A stretch of 64,000 bases of DNA, taken from the NCBI GenBank assembly GCA_019166125.1, contig JAHTBO010000007.1, positions 61,870-125,869 on the forward strand, given 5' to 3'. This DNA comes from Alcaligenaceae bacterium CGII-47 (GTDB lineage: Bacteria > Pseudomonadota > Gammaproteobacteria > Burkholderiales > Burkholderiaceae_B). Below the pieces are notes generated by a model. That model was given only the letters and a program-made list of their open reading frames with translations. It searched no databases and had not been told where the DNA came from. Of the stretch, positions 50,953 through 61,117 are shown one piece after another (position 1 is the stretch's first letter; each line of letters begins with the position of its first letter). Made by a program: the position numbers and the translations under genes.

Positions 50953-51846
50953 ATGTCTGTCATCCCTCTCGTCCTGCCAGATTTCATGCTCATCGCACTC
51001 GGGTGGGCGCTATTGCACCTGCTCGGCTTTGAGCGCCGGTTTTTTGTCAATGCCGAACGTCTGGTGTATTTTGTGCTGTTTCCAGCCCTTCTGTTCTACT
51101 CAATTACTCGGACACCCCTGAGCCTGGGCAATGCATCGACGCTGCTGGCTGCTACCTTTGGCATCATGGGCTGTGGTATCGCCCTGGCCTGGCTCGCCCG
51201 ACCTGTGTTGCATCCTGATCTGGCCAGCCATGCATCCTTGGCACAATGCGGTTTCAGATTCAACACCTACATTGGTCTATCCATCGCCGGCAGCATGCAG
51301 CTTGCTGGCGCTCAGACCATCATGGCTGTCATCGTGGGCTTTGCCGTACCCATCAGCAACATCGGTGCCGTTCACGCACTGGCCAGCCAAAACGGCGGAC
51401 GAGCGCTGCGCGAGATTCTGCGAAACCCCTTCATCCTGGCGACGGTGCTGGCGCTATTGTGTAATTTCCTGGCAATCCCCATCCCCCACGCCATCAACGA
51501 GACCCTGGGCCGCCTAGGCCAAAGCGCAATCGTGATCGGTCTGCTGTGCGTGGGCGCCACCCTCTCACTCGAAGGCGGCAGGCAACACGCTACCCTTATC
51601 ACCTGGATGATTGTCGCTAAGCTCCTCGTCCTGCCACTGTGCGCTTTGTTAATCGGCCCAGCACTGGGCCTGTCTATCGTAGAGCAACAGGTGCTACTGC
51701 TCTTCAGCACACTACCCACTGCTTCCTCGGCACATGTCTTGGCTGCTCGCATGGGGGGCAACGGCCCGCTCGTTGCCGTAACGATGTCTCTTGGCACGAT
51801 TTTGTCAGCCCTCACCATCCCCCTATGGTTGGCACTCGCCCCCTAA
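50953..51846 (+). CDS. AEC family transporter (auxin efflux carrier / malate permease type)
   Basis: A 297-residue membrane protein with about ten hydrophobic segments in two halves. It opens PLVLPDFMLIALGWALLHLL; GFRFNTYIGLSIAGSMQLAG and the later GATLSLEGGRQHATLITWMI are typical AEC blocks, and the end has LFSTLPTASSAHVLAARMGG. Such carriers export small organic acids, but the substrate is not readable. It starts 75 bases from tRNA-Arg and is followed 10 bases later by tsaE. Confidence 0.85.
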   Translation: MSVIPLVLPDFMLIALGWALLHLLGFERRFFVNAERLVYFVLFPALLFYSITRTPLSLGNASTLLAATFGIMGCGIALAWLARPVLHPDLASHASLAQCGFRFNTYIGLSIAGSMQLAGAQTIMAVIVGFAVPISNIGAVHALASQNGGRALREILRNPFILATVLALLCNFLAIPIPHAINETLGRLGQSAIVIGLLCVGATLSLEGGRQHATLITWMIVAKLLVLPLCALLIGPALGLSIVEQQVLLLFSTLPTASSAHVLAARMGGNGPLVAVTMSLGTILSALTIPLWLALAP

Positions 51847-51856
51847 AGGAGAACAT

Positions 51857-52378
51857 ATGGAGCCCTCGTCGACGCCGCACACTTTAAGCCTGCACCTCGA
51901 GGACGAAGACGCAACCGTAGCACTCGCGCAACAACTCGCTCCCTTGCTCTGCGGCCAGCATCCAGCCACGATTACCAGCGGTTCTGGGGGTCGGCTTCAC
52001 CTGCGGGGAGAGTTAGGTGCGGGCAAAACCGCCTTGGTCCGAGCCTTGCTGCGCGCCGCTGGCGTGACCGGTCGAATTAAAAGCCCTAGCTATGCGCTGC
52101 TTGAAAGCTATAATGTTTCTAACTTATACTTCTACCACTTTGATTTTTATAGATTTAGCGATGCGCGTGAATGGTTGGATGCTGGATTTCGTGAACTGAT
52201 GCATGAGGCAGCTATTGTCCTGATCGAATGGCCTGAAAAGGCAGGGGAGCTTCTACCGCCTCCCGACCTGGATATCTTGCTTGAGTATTCTGGCTCGAGC
52301 CGCCACGCACATCTCAGCGCTTACAGCGACAAAGGACGACTATGGCTGACGCAATTGACTCCGCCGCACCGCCCATGA
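51857..52378 (+). CDS. tsaE: tRNA threonylcarbamoyladenosine biosynthesis ATPase TsaE
   Basis: A 173-residue P-loop protein of the TsaBDE complex that makes t6A37 on ANN-decoding tRNAs. Walker A is LRGELGAGKTALVRALLRAA, followed by the switch-I region GRIKSPSYALLESY, then YFYHFDFYRFSDAREWLDAG and IVLIEWPEKAGELLP. The start follows AAAGGAG. The codons around 52100-52155 are strikingly AT-rich compared with the rest of the gene. It overlaps amiC by 37 bases. Confidence 0.94.
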   Translation: MEPSSTPHTLSLHLEDEDATVALAQQLAPLLCGQHPATITSGSGGRLHLRGELGAGKTALVRALLRAAGVTGRIKSPSYALLESYNVSNLYFYHFDFYRFSDAREWLDAGFRELMHEAAIVLIEWPEKAGELLPPPDLDILLEYSGSSRHAHLSAYSDKGRLWLTQLTPPHRP

Positions 52379-53694
52379 TCCGCGAGATTGATCATACGCG
52401 ACGCAAACTCATCACAGGCAGTTGCACACTGCTCCTCCTACCCGTCATCCCCCGTTTGGCGCACGCGGCAACTATTCTTGCGGTACGCACTTGGCCCGCC
52501 GATGAATATACTCGCGTCACCCTAGAGATGGACAGCGAACTCAAGGCTGAACATTTCATCCTCGAGAACCCACCCCGCCTCGTTGTTGATATCGACGGCC
52601 TACGCATGAGTAGCGCTATCAACGACCTCATCTCCAAGATCAAGCCAAACGATCCCTACATTGATTCGGTCCGGGTCGCGCAGAACCGTCCAAATGTGGT
52701 GCGTCTGGTGCTCGACCTCAAGCAGGCCATTGCGCCTCAGGTCTTTACGCTCAAACCGGTTGGCGAATATAAATTCCGCCTCGTGCTCGATCTATACCCT
52801 AGGGTCGCCCAAGACCCCTTACTCGCCTTGCTCAAGGACGCTGAAAACGATCCACTGGCAGGCATTCTGGAGGAGTTGGCTCAGTCCTCGCCAACCGAGG
52901 CCCCGATTCCATCTGTGGATGGCCAAAAGCTTCCCCCAATTGCCAACAAGCCCAGCGAACCGATCGTGCCCCCTCTCTCGGGCCAACGTGACCGTCCTAT
53001 TCTGATCGCACTGGACCCGGGCCATGGCGGCGAAGACCCAGGTGCGATAGGCAAACGTGGCACGCGTGAAAAGGACATCGTCCTGGAGATCGCCAAGCGC
53101 CTAAAAAAACTTATTGACGCCCGACCCAATATGCGCGCTTACCTAACCCGTGACAGGGATTTCTTCGTGCCGCTACATGTGCGCGTCCAAAAGGCGCGCC
53201 GCGTCAAGGCCGATCTATTTATCTCTATTCATGCAGATGCGTGGATCAAACCCACCGCACGCGGATCATCTGTCTATGCCCTGTCACAACATGGCGCGAC
53301 GAGCACTGCAGCACGTATGATGGCGCAACGAGAAAACGAGGCGGATCTGATTGGCGGCATCAACCTTGGCGCACATAACCAGCAAGTCGCAAAAGTCCTG
53401 CTGGATCTCTCGACTGCCGCCCAGATTAACGACTCAATGAAGGTCGGCACCCGCGTATTGGGTGAAATCGGCAAGATCAACCGCCTGCACAAGAACCGCA
53501 TCGAGCGTGCTGGCTTCGCCGTGCTCAAGGCACCGGACATTCCGTCGATCTTAATCGAGACGGCATTCATCAGCAACCCTGAGGAAGAGCGACTATTGCG
53601 CTCCTCGGCGCACCAGCAGCGTATCGCTGAAGCGGTCCTAAGCGGTATCCAGAGCTATTTTGCGGAAAACCCGGCACTCGCGCGCAGCGCCTAG
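52342..53694 (+). CDS. amiC: N-acetylmuramoyl-L-alanine amidase (AmiC type)
   Basis: A 450-residue murein hydrolase that splits daughter-cell septa. The N-terminus has a twin-arginine signal (HTRRKLITGSCTLLLLPVIP, cleavage near AHAA), then an AMIN domain (residues about 45-150), a Pro-rich linker, and an Amidase_3 zinc domain: LDPGHGGEDPGA (zinc His), LFISIHADAW (zinc His), and ILIETAFISNPEEERLL (catalytic Glu). If translation starts at the second ATG (52375, MIREIDH) the Tat motif lies nearer the N-terminus, which is more usual. Confidence 0.93.
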   Translation: MADAIDSAAPPMIREIDHTRRKLITGSCTLLLLPVIPRLAHAATILAVRTWPADEYTRVTLEMDSELKAEHFILENPPRLVVDIDGLRMSSAINDLISKIKPNDPYIDSVRVAQNRPNVVRLVLDLKQAIAPQVFTLKPVGEYKFRLVLDLYPRVAQDPLLALLKDAENDPLAGILEELAQSSPTEAPIPSVDGQKLPPIANKPSEPIVPPLSGQRDRPILIALDPGHGGEDPGAIGKRGTREKDIVLEIAKRLKKLIDARPNMRAYLTRDRDFFVPLHVRVQKARRVKADLFISIHADAWIKPTARGSSVYALSQHGATSTAARMMAQRENEADLIGGINLGAHNQQVAKVLLDLSTAAQINDSMKVGTRVLGEIGKINRLHKNRIERAGFAVLKAPDIPSILIETAFISNPEEERLLRSSAHQQRIAEAVLSGIQSYFAENPALARSA

Positions 53695-54336
53695 TTATTT
53701 GGCTGTAGCGGGTTTTTTAAAGATTTTCCATAGCACGCCCAGCAAGGCCGGCACTGCCGCCGCGCCAACACCGATCAGCACAATGGTGTTGAGGTGTTCC
53801 TTGATGATGGGCACATTGCCAAAAAAATACCCTAAGGTTATCAGCCCACCGATCCAGGCGACGGCACCGATAACATTGAAGAGCTCAAAGCGCAGCACAT
53901 TCATACTGCCCACGCCCGCGACGAACGGAGCAAAGGTGCGAAACAAGGGCAGAAAGCGCGACAGAATGATGGTCTTACCACCATGTTTTTCATAAAAAGC
54001 GTGTGTTTTCAAGAGCGCGCGCTGATCCAGAAAACGATAATGATTAGAAAATACCTTAGGGCCGATATACCGTCCAATCGAATAATTGACGGTGTTGCCC
54101 GCAATCGCGGCAACCAGCAGGATACCGCCCAGCAGCACGGGATCGAGCATACCCGAGGCGCCGAACGCACCAGCAATAAACAGCAAGGAGTCACCAGGCA
54201 AAAAGGGCAACACAACCAGCCCCGTCTCGCCAAAGATGATCAGGGCCAGAATCAGATAGATCCACGCACCATACTGCGTGACCCAGATCCCAAGGGACTG
54301 ATCAATATTCAATATCAGATCGAAAAACTCCGCCAT
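53695..54336 (-). CDS. DedA family membrane protein
   Basis: A 213-residue inner membrane protein. The start MAEFFDLILNIDQSLG at 54336 follows GGATGATGAG; upstream ATGs at 54345 and 54360 are possible. Family motifs: FGETGLVVLPFLPGDSLLFI, GNTVNYSIGRYIGP, and RFLPLFRTFAPFVAGVG in the conserved re-entrant segments. DedA proteins flip undecaprenyl phosphate or other lipids and support proton-motive-force homeostasis. Its stop directly abuts that of the convergent amiC. Confidence 0.9.
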   Translation of the reverse strand: MAEFFDLILNIDQSLGIWVTQYGAWIYLILALIIFGETGLVVLPFLPGDSLLFIAGAFGASGMLDPVLLGGILLVAAIAGNTVNYSIGRYIGPKVFSNHYRFLDQRALLKTHAFYEKHGGKTIILSRFLPLFRTFAPFVAGVGSMNVLRFELFNVIGAVAWIGGLITLGYFFGNVPIIKEHLNTIVLIGVGAAAVPALLGVLWKIFKKPATAK

Positions 54337-54393
54337 GCTCATCATCCATTTGTTCAACACCGCACTATAGATTAAAACGCTAAACTGAGTGCA

Positions 54394-56268
54394 ATGCCCT
54401 TCTGCACAGATCCGCCCATGCCCAGCCGTCGCGCTATCGCCCCCTTGCCCGATCTATTAGTCAGCCAGATCGCTGCTGGCGAGGTCATCGAGCGCCCCGC
54501 CTCTGTCCTGAAGGAGTTGCTCGAGAACGCGCTGGATGCCGCAGCAAACACGATCGAGATCCGCCTGGATGGGGGGGGCATACGCCGTATTTTGGTGACC
54601 GATGACGGCACGGGCATTCCTCGGGACGAACTTGCTCTGGCGCTACAGCAGCACGCCACAAGCAAGATCAGCTCGCTCCATGAGCTCGAGGCCGTTGCCT
54701 CTATGGGCTTTCGGGGCGAAGCCCTGCCCTCGATTGCCTCAGTCGGGCGCCTGACACTGGTCTCTCGAACCGTCGATGCCGAGCACGCGTGGCAGATTCA
54801 GGGCCATGTCGCCGGCACTGAACCCGCAGCAGCTCAGGTCGGCACGCGTGTCGAGGTTCGCCAGCTTTTCGATGAAATTCCTGCGCGGCGCAAGTTCCTG
54901 CGCACTGAAGCCACAGAGTACGGCCACTGCCTCGGTACGCTCGAGCGCATTGCGCTCTCTAATCCGCATATCGCGTTTCGTCTATTCCACAATGACAAGC
55001 CACAACGCAACTGGGTCGCCACCGACATTCACACGCGCATACAGGATGTGCTGGGTGAGGAGTTCGACGAACAAAGCCTATCTGTCGAGCGCCATCAGGG
55101 GCTCGTGAGCATTGAGGGGCGCATCACCCGTCCGACCTTTGCACGCAACCGCGCCGACCGACAGTATTTATATGTCAACGGTCGCTATGTACGTGATCGC
55201 ACCGTCTCTCATGCCATACGTCAGGCCTATGCTGATGTCCTGCACGGCGAGCGCCAACCCGCCTACGTCTTATTTCTAAGCCTGGATCCGGCGGCGGTCG
55301 ATGTCAATGTACACCCAGCCAAACACGAGGTTCGCTTTCGCGATAGCGGCGCAATACATCGGTTCGTCGCTCAGACGCTGGGCGAGGCGCTGGCACAGCG
55401 TGGCGGTGCGTTGGCTCATGATGCACCGGCGGGTATTATTCCCACCCCGGCGGCACAGGAGCAAAGTACGCCTCCTACGCCGCTCGCTGCGCACACCATG
55501 AGCCCGCTGCCTGCCCGCTCCGCCCCCCAAACGCAGCATCATTTTCATCTACAGGAACGCCTCCCCGCCTCTGACTGGCAAACGCTGTACCGCCCGCTCA
55601 CCCCCACCCACCCGAGTGCGACGGGGGTACGCCCCGAGCCTGAACTTCCAGCGCCACGCCCCGCTCCACGTTACGACCCCACCGAGCTGCCACTGGGTAT
55701 GGCGCTTGGGCAGTTGCACGGTATCTATATCCTTGCACAAAATGCCCAAGGCCTCATCCTCGTGGATATGCACGCCGCACACGAACGGGTCGTCTACGAG
55801 GCACTGAAAAGCGCGATGGACACCCAGGCCTTGCCTGCCCAGGAACTACTGGTTCCAGTCGTGCTAAGCGCCAGCGCAACGGACATGGCACGCGCCGAGA
55901 CCCATCAGGACGTGCTCGACAGTCTGGGCCTGCGTATTCGCCCAACAGGGCCGACCTCGCTGGCGATCCGCGCCGTACCCGCCATGTTGGCCCAAGGTGA
56001 CATCGAGGCCTTGGCGCGGGGGGTGCTGGCTGATCTGGAACGCGTTGGCCACTCGGCTCGTCTCACAGAGCAGCGCAATGAACTGCTCTCGAGCATGGCC
56101 TGCCACGGCGCGATACGCGCGAACCGTCGCCTGACTATCGACGAGATGAACGGGCTGCTACGTCAGATGGAGCGCACCGAACGCGCCGATCAATGCAATC
56201 ATGGCCGACCCACCTGGTTCCAATGGAGCATGGGGGATCTGGACAAGCTCTTTATGCGTGGACAATGA
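54394..56268 (+). CDS. mutL: DNA mismatch repair protein MutL
   Basis: A 624-residue GHKL ATPase linking MutS to MutH-like or endonuclease steps. [59 protein letters not shown]. The C-terminal dimer domain begins about residue 440 ([34 protein letters not shown]). No DQHA-type endonuclease motif with metal site is evident beyond DMHAAHER. A second ATG at 54418 gives [12 protein letters not shown] and may be the true start; neither has a clear ribosome site. Confidence 0.95.
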   Translation: MPFCTDPPMPSRRAIAPLPDLLVSQIAAGEVIERPASVLKELLENALDAAANTIEIRLDGGGIRRILVTDDGTGIPRDELALALQQHATSKISSLHELEAVASMGFRGEALPSIASVGRLTLVSRTVDAEHAWQIQGHVAGTEPAAAQVGTRVEVRQLFDEIPARRKFLRTEATEYGHCLGTLERIALSNPHIAFRLFHNDKPQRNWVATDIHTRIQDVLGEEFDEQSLSVERHQGLVSIEGRITRPTFARNRADRQYLYVNGRYVRDRTVSHAIRQAYADVLHGERQPAYVLFLSLDPAAVDVNVHPAKHEVRFRDSGAIHRFVAQTLGEALAQRGGALAHDAPAGIIPTPAAQEQSTPPTPLAAHTMSPLPARSAPQTQHHFHLQERLPASDWQTLYRPLTPTHPSATGVRPEPELPAPRPAPRYDPTELPLGMALGQLHGIYILAQNAQGLILVDMHAAHERVVYEALKSAMDTQALPAQELLVPVVLSASATDMARAETHQDVLDSLGLRIRPTGPTSLAIRAVPAMLAQGDIEALARGVLADLERVGHSARLTEQRNELLSSMACHGAIRANRRLTIDEMNGLLRQMERTERADQCNHGRPTWFQWSMGDLDKLFMRGQ

Positions 56269-57230
56269 GTCGCACGCTGATCTGCCTGGCTGGACCGACC
56301 GCATCGGGCAAATCTGCTGCGGTAATGGCCTTGGCCGAACGTTGGCCTATCGAAATCATCGTCATGGATTCCGCCACAATCTATCGCGATATGAATATCG
56401 GCACCGCCAAGCCCAGCGCCGACGAGCAGGCCCGTGTTCCCCACCATCTGCTGGATATACGTGATCCCGCACAGACTTACTCGGCCGCTGAGTTTGCCCA
56501 GGATGCCGCCAGGCTCACGCGTGAGATTACGCAACGGGGCCGCATCCCCGTACTGTGTGGCGGCACCATGCTGTATTACAAGGCTTTGCGCGAAGGCTTG
56601 CATATTCTGCCCGCCGCCGACCCCGTGCTGCGCGCAGCGATCGACGAGGAGGCGCACGAGCGCGGGTGGCCTGCGATGCACGCACAACTCATGCTCATCG
56701 ATCCGCAGACCGCTACGCGCCTGGCGCCCAACGATAGCCAACGCGTACAACGTGCGATCGAAATCTGGCGGGCCAGTGGTCGCACCATGAGTGATTGGTT
56801 GCGCGACGCACCCCAAGCCTTGCTACCAGAGCATCGTTTTATCACGCTTAGCCTGGAGCCGACCGAACGATCCTGGCTACATGCGCGCATTGCCGTGCGC
56901 TACACGGCCATGCTGCGTGACGGCCTGCTCGATGAGGTGCGTGCACTGCATCAGCGCCCCGATCTGCACCCCAAGCTGCCCGCAGTACGCTGCGTCGGCT
57001 ATCGCCAACTCTGGGATTATCTGGATGGCCAATGTCGCCTCGAGCAGGCAACTGAACAAGCCATCGCCGCCACGCGCCAGCTCGCCAAGCGCCAGATCAC
57101 CTGGTTGCGCAGTTTGGACAACCGTCAGGCCATAGACTGTCAATCCAAGACCGCCTCAGCACAAATTATTGATGCGTTCGCCTTACACCACAACGGTCTG
57201 GGCCATGCCATCGCGCTGTTTGACGATTGA
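56265..57230 (+). CDS. miaA: tRNA dimethylallyltransferase MiaA
   Basis: A 321-residue enzyme adding the dimethylallyl group to A37 of tRNAs reading UNN codons. The P-loop is [19 protein letters not shown], then [20 protein letters not shown] and [17 protein letters not shown], and the C-terminal [13 protein letters not shown]. The start overlaps the mutL stop by ATGA. Its 3' end overlaps the convergent purM by 48 bases. Confidence 0.96.
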   Translation: MSRTLICLAGPTASGKSAAVMALAERWPIEIIVMDSATIYRDMNIGTAKPSADEQARVPHHLLDIRDPAQTYSAAEFAQDAARLTREITQRGRIPVLCGGTMLYYKALREGLHILPAADPVLRAAIDEEAHERGWPAMHAQLMLIDPQTATRLAPNDSQRVQRAIEIWRASGRTMSDWLRDAPQALLPEHRFITLSLEPTERSWLHARIAVRYTAMLRDGLLDEVRALHQRPDLHPKLPAVRCVGYRQLWDYLDGQCRLEQATEQAIAATRQLAKRQITWLRSLDNRQAIDCQSKTASAQIIDAFALHHNGLGHAIALFDD

Positions 57231-58232
57231 GCCCAAGACATAAACGGTCTCATCATAAGCGCGCAGGGTCTCAGCCAGTGCATCGGCATGCTCAGGGGCG
57301 ACGATCAGCACCATGCCAATTCCACAGTTAAAGACCCGCGCCATTTCTTGGTCTGCCACCCCACCATTGTGCTGCAACCATTTGAACAATTCGGGCATCT
57401 CCCAGGCGTCTCGGCGCAGCTCGGCTGCCAGACCTGCACGCAAGATGCGCGGCACGTTCTCTAACAGGCCACCGCCCGTTATATGCGCCAAGCCCTTGAT
57501 GGCTGGACCATGCGCTGCCAAGGCAGCGAGTATGGATTTCACATAGATGCGTGTAGGCGCCATGACCACATCACCCAAGGACTGGCCACCGATCTCATGG
57601 TCAGGATTTGCGTTAGCGTGACGTAGGATCTTTCGTATTAAGGAAAAACCGTTGGAATGCGCACCACTGGAGGCTAAGCCCAATATGACATCACCTGGCA
57701 CAATCTGACTGCCATCAATGATTTTGGATTTCTCAACCACACCTACGGCAAAGCCCGCCAGATCATACTCACCATCGGGATACATCCCCGGCATCTCGGC
57801 TGTCTCGCCGCCAATCAAAGCGCAGCCCGAGAGCTCGCAACCACGAGCGATGCCGCCCACCACCTGTACGGCTGTCTCTATCGAGAGTTTGCCGCAAGCA
57901 AAATAATCCAGGAAATACAGAGGTTCTGCGCCCTGCACGAGAATGTCATTCACACTCATCGCGACCAGATCAATACCCACCGTATCGTGGCGTTGCCACT
58001 CGAAGGCCAGGCGCAACTTTGTGCCCACGCCATCGGTGCCCGAGACCAGCACAGGCTCCTTGATGTGTCGAGGCACCTCGAATAAGGCGCCAAAACCGCC
58101 AATACCCGCCATCACCCCAGGGCGCATCGTGCGCGCAGCCAGCGGCTTAATACGGTCGACTAATGCATCGCCAGCATCGATATCAACGCCCGCATCACGG
58201 TAGGTCATGGGAGCAGAGGGTGTATTTGTCAT
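57183..58232 (-). CDS. purM: Phosphoribosylformylglycinamidine cyclo-ligase (AIR synthetase) PurM
   Basis: A 349-residue ATP-dependent ring-closing enzyme making AIR in purine synthesis. [18 protein letters not shown] opens the chain, then [53 protein letters not shown] and THITGGGL-type [14 protein letters not shown] downstream in-frame ATG (58208, MTYRDAGV) could be the start. It overlaps miaA by 48 bases at the 3' end and is divergent from hda. Confidence 0.96.
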   Translation of the reverse strand: MTNTPSAPMTYRDAGVDIDAGDALVDRIKPLAARTMRPGVMAGIGGFGALFEVPRHIKEPVLVSGTDGVGTKLRLAFEWQRHDTVGIDLVAMSVNDILVQGAEPLYFLDYFACGKLSIETAVQVVGGIARGCELSGCALIGGETAEMPGMYPDGEYDLAGFAVGVVEKSKIIDGSQIVPGDVILGLASSGAHSNGFSLIRKILRHANANPDHEIGGQSLGDVVMAPTRIYVKSILAALAAHGPAIKGLAHITGGGLLENVPRILRAGLAAELRRDAWEMPELFKWLQHNGGVADQEMARVFNCGIGMVLIVAPEHADALAETLRAYDETVYVLGSIVKQRDGMAQTVVV

Positions 58233-58299
58233 GAGAAAAGCCGCCAGATGTGCAAGAATTGCATGTTTGAACTACGAACAATCTTGATTTTACGATGAA

Positions 58300-59001
58300 A
58301 TGAGCCAGCAACTCCTCCTGGATATACTCCCCGCGTCGGCGCCCACGCTAGAGAACTTTGTCGTCGGCAGCAATGGCGCCGTCATCCAGAGCCTCCAGAC
58401 GCTAAGCGCTGGGCGGGCCATCTATCTATGGGGAGGAACAGGTTCGGGGCGCAGCCACCTGCTGCGCGCATGCGCGCAGGGCACAGGCGGCGTGTATTTC
58501 AATGCGCAATCCTCTCCAGCAGACATCCTGGCACTCGCCACAGGTACGGACAGCAGCCTGATGCGCGTTGCTGTGGATGATGTGGATCAATTGAGTGTTC
58601 ACGCACAGGCCGCACTGTTTGCCCTGTACAATCGCTGGCGTGAGCGGGCTGCCACGCCCCAGGCCTTTGCACTCTTGGTGTCGGGTGGGACAGCACCCCG
58701 ATCGATGTCATTACGCGAGGATCTGCGCTCGCGCCTGGGATGGGATCTGGTCTACCGCCTCGAGCAGCTCTCTGATGCAGACCGCGCCGCCGCCCTACGT
58801 GCTCAGGCCCAGGTGCGTGGCCTGCTGTTATCGGAGGACGTACTGAGCTGGATCCTCACGCACTATGCACGCGATATGGGGCGACTCACGGCTTTGATCG
58901 ATGCGCTGGACCGCTATTCACTCGCCCGGCACCGCTCCATTACTTTACCTCTCCTGAGAGACCTACTGGCCCACCCGCTTCACACAATGAGTTCACCATG
59001 A
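58300..59001 (+). CDS. hda: DnaA regulatory inactivator Hda
   Basis: A 233-residue AAA+ protein of the DnaA domain III type that, with the sliding clamp, triggers ATP hydrolysis by DnaA. The N-terminal MSQQLLLDILPASAPTLENF carries the clamp-binding motif QLLLD. The Walker A region is modified to LWGGTGSGRSHLLRACAQ (Arg in place of Lys), Walker B is VAVDDVDQL, and the sensor II end includes RDMGRLTALIDALDRYSL. The ATG overlaps the next gene by ATGA. Confidence 0.93.
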   Translation: MSQQLLLDILPASAPTLENFVVGSNGAVIQSLQTLSAGRAIYLWGGTGSGRSHLLRACAQGTGGVYFNAQSSPADILALATGTDSSLMRVAVDDVDQLSVHAQAALFALYNRWRERAATPQAFALLVSGGTAPRSMSLREDLRSRLGWDLVYRLEQLSDADRAAALRAQAQVRGLLLSEDVLSWILTHYARDMGRLTALIDALDRYSLARHRSITLPLLRDLLAHPLHTMSSP

Positions 59002-59699
59002 CGGCACCCCACGCCCTGGCATTATTCGATCTGGATCACACCTTGCTACCCTTTGATAGCGACTATCAGTGGGCGGCCTTCCTGGCTCGTACGGGGCGGG
59101 CTGGCGATCCCATCGAAGCACAACGACGCAACGACGAACTGATGCAACGCTACAACGAAGGTGTACTAAACGCCTACGAAGCGGCAGAGTTCATGCTGGG
59201 ACTGCTGACACTCACCGGTCCGCGAGAGCTCGTACAATGGCACGAGGACTACATGGCCGAGATCGTGTCGCCCCAGATCCTGCCCCAGGCGCAGGAGCTC
59301 ATCGCCCAGCATCAGGCGAACGGCGATATATGTGTCATCGTGACCGCCACGAATGAATTCGTCACGCGTCCCATTGCAGACGCACTCAACATCCCACATC
59401 TGATCGCCACGATTCCCGAGCGTGACGGTGAACGCTACACCGGCCGCATCCACGGCACCCCAAGTTTTAAGGAAGGTAAGGTCACACGCGTGCAACAATG
59501 GCTAAGTGATCAGAATCTAAGCCTCGGCAATTTCAGCGACTCGTGGTTCTATAGCGACTCTTTGAACGATTTGCCGCTACTCGAAGCAGTAAGCAAACCT
59601 GTTGCCACCAACCCCAGCCCTGCGCTGCGCGCCATCGCGCATTCGCGCGGCTGGCAAGTCCTCGATTTGTTTGAGGACTTGCAGGATACAAAGTCCTAA
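58998..59699 (+). CDS. HAD-IB family phosphatase (SerB-like)
   Basis: A 233-residue HAD hydrolase. Motif I is LALFDLDHTLLPFDSDYQW with the nucleophilic aspartate; motif II is VIVTATNEFVTRP; motif III and IV are the lysine in PSFKEGKVTRVQQWL and FYSDSLNDLPLLEAVSKPVA. In related genomes the same gene sits between hda and pcnB. It may be a phosphoserine or other small-molecule phosphatase; the substrate is not evident. Confidence 0.9.
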   Translation: MTAPHALALFDLDHTLLPFDSDYQWAAFLARTGRAGDPIEAQRRNDELMQRYNEGVLNAYEAAEFMLGLLTLTGPRELVQWHEDYMAEIVSPQILPQAQELIAQHQANGDICVIVTATNEFVTRPIADALNIPHLIATIPERDGERYTGRIHGTPSFKEGKVTRVQQWLSDQNLSLGNFSDSWFYSDSLNDLPLLEAVSKPVATNPSPALRAIAHSRGWQVLDLFEDLQDTKS

Positions 59700-59709
59700 A
59701 ATACGCCCC

Positions 59710-61092
59710 ATGCTCAAAAATACAATAAAGACCTTTGTAACGCGACTATTCGCCACGCCCGCTCATGGACCAGAGCGATTCACACGCGATAAGCACGGAA
59801 TCGATCGGCGTCGCGTATCGCGTCACGCTATCAAAGTCTGCGAAGTCCTGAACCAGCACGGCTACGCTGCGTATATCGTCGGGGGCGCTGTGCGCGACCT
59901 GATCGTCGGCCTGGAACCCAAGGACTTTGACGTGGCCACCAATGCCACGCCCAACCAAATTCGTCCGCTTTTCCGCCGAGCTCGCATTATTGGCCGCCGT
60001 TTTCAACTAGTACACGTGGTGTTTGGCCAGGAAATCATCGAGACCTCGACCTTCCGTGCGCCCTCCTCGGGCAATCAGGAAACCGATGAGCATGGCCGCA
60101 TCCTGCGCGATAACGAATTCGGCACCCACGAAGAGGACGCTGCACGGCGCGACTTTACGATCAACGCACTGTACTACGACCCAATCAAGGAAGAGGTCAT
60201 CGACTTTCACCAGGGCGTCGCCGACCTAAAAAACCGCGTAGTACGCATGATCGGTGACCCCGAGACGCGCTACCGAGAAGACCCCGTACGGATGCTGCGC
60301 GCATTGCGCTTTGGCGCCAAGCTGGGTGCGCGCATCGACCCCACCACACAAGAACCCATCGCCCGCCTGGGTGAATTGATCGAGCACGTCCCCGACTCGC
60401 GCCTGTTCGACGAGACACTTAAGCTACTGACCTGTGGGCACGCCATGGACTGCTTGCGCGAACTGCATCGGGCAGGCCTGAACAAGAGCCTGATTCCGCT
60501 CATGGACCGGATCTTTGACGAGCAAGGTGGCGAGGCGTTTGTCGAGATCGCCTTGTCTCGCACCGATGCTCGCGTGCGTTCGGGCAAGCCCGTCAGCCCG
60601 AGCTTTTTGTTTGCCGCGCTGCTCTGGCGACTCGTTCACCAACGCTGGCTGGCCATCATGGAGCAAGGCGAGCCGCGCAATAGCGCCTTAATCCAGGCAG
60701 CAGATTCAGTCATCAGCGACCAAACCCACAGACTCGCCATCCACAAGCGCTACCAATCCGACATGCGCGAGATCTGGCTCATGCAGGCCAGGTTCGAGCG
60801 CGCCACCGTGCGTTCAATCTGGCGCATCATTGAGCAGCCACGCTTTCGGGCGGCCGTAGATTTTCTGCAGCTACGCGCCGAAGCACGTGAAGTCGATAGC
60901 GTCCTAGCGCAATGGTGGATGGATCTGGCCGACAGCAATGACGATACCCGCGCCAAGATGATCGACACCTGGCAATCCGGCCACGCCACCGCACGAACCA
61001 GTCCCACGCGGCGACGACGCCACCGTAAGCATCCAAGCACCACAGCCAGTGCCACAGACACTGCGGCGACACCAACTGACCCCAAGGCTTGA
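59710..61092 (+). CDS. pcnB: Poly(A) polymerase I PcnB
   Basis: A 460-residue class II nucleotidyltransferase adding 3' A tails that mark RNAs for decay. The start MLKNTIKTFVTRLF at 59710 is used; an upstream frame overlaps the HAD gene. The head domain has AAYIVGGAVRDLIVGLEPKD with catalytic FDVAT, then RRAEIIGRRF-like RRARIIGRRFQLVHV, and RRDFTINALYYDP and YREDPVRMLRALRFGAKLG. The C-terminal 35 residues are basic and Thr-rich. Confidence 0.95.
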   Translation: MLKNTIKTFVTRLFATPAHGPERFTRDKHGIDRRRVSRHAIKVCEVLNQHGYAAYIVGGAVRDLIVGLEPKDFDVATNATPNQIRPLFRRARIIGRRFQLVHVVFGQEIIETSTFRAPSSGNQETDEHGRILRDNEFGTHEEDAARRDFTINALYYDPIKEEVIDFHQGVADLKNRVVRMIGDPETRYREDPVRMLRALRFGAKLGARIDPTTQEPIARLGELIEHVPDSRLFDETLKLLTCGHAMDCLRELHRAGLNKSLIPLMDRIFDEQGGEAFVEIALSRTDARVRSGKPVSPSFLFAALLWRLVHQRWLAIMEQGEPRNSALIQAADSVISDQTHRLAIHKRYQSDMREIWLMQARFERATVRSIWRIIEQPRFRAAVDFLQLRAEAREVDSVLAQWWMDLADSNDDTRAKMIDTWQSGHATARTSPTRRRRHRKHPSTTASATDTAATPTDPKA

Positions 61093-61117
61093 GCCTGCCA
61101 ACGCAAGCCCCCCATAC

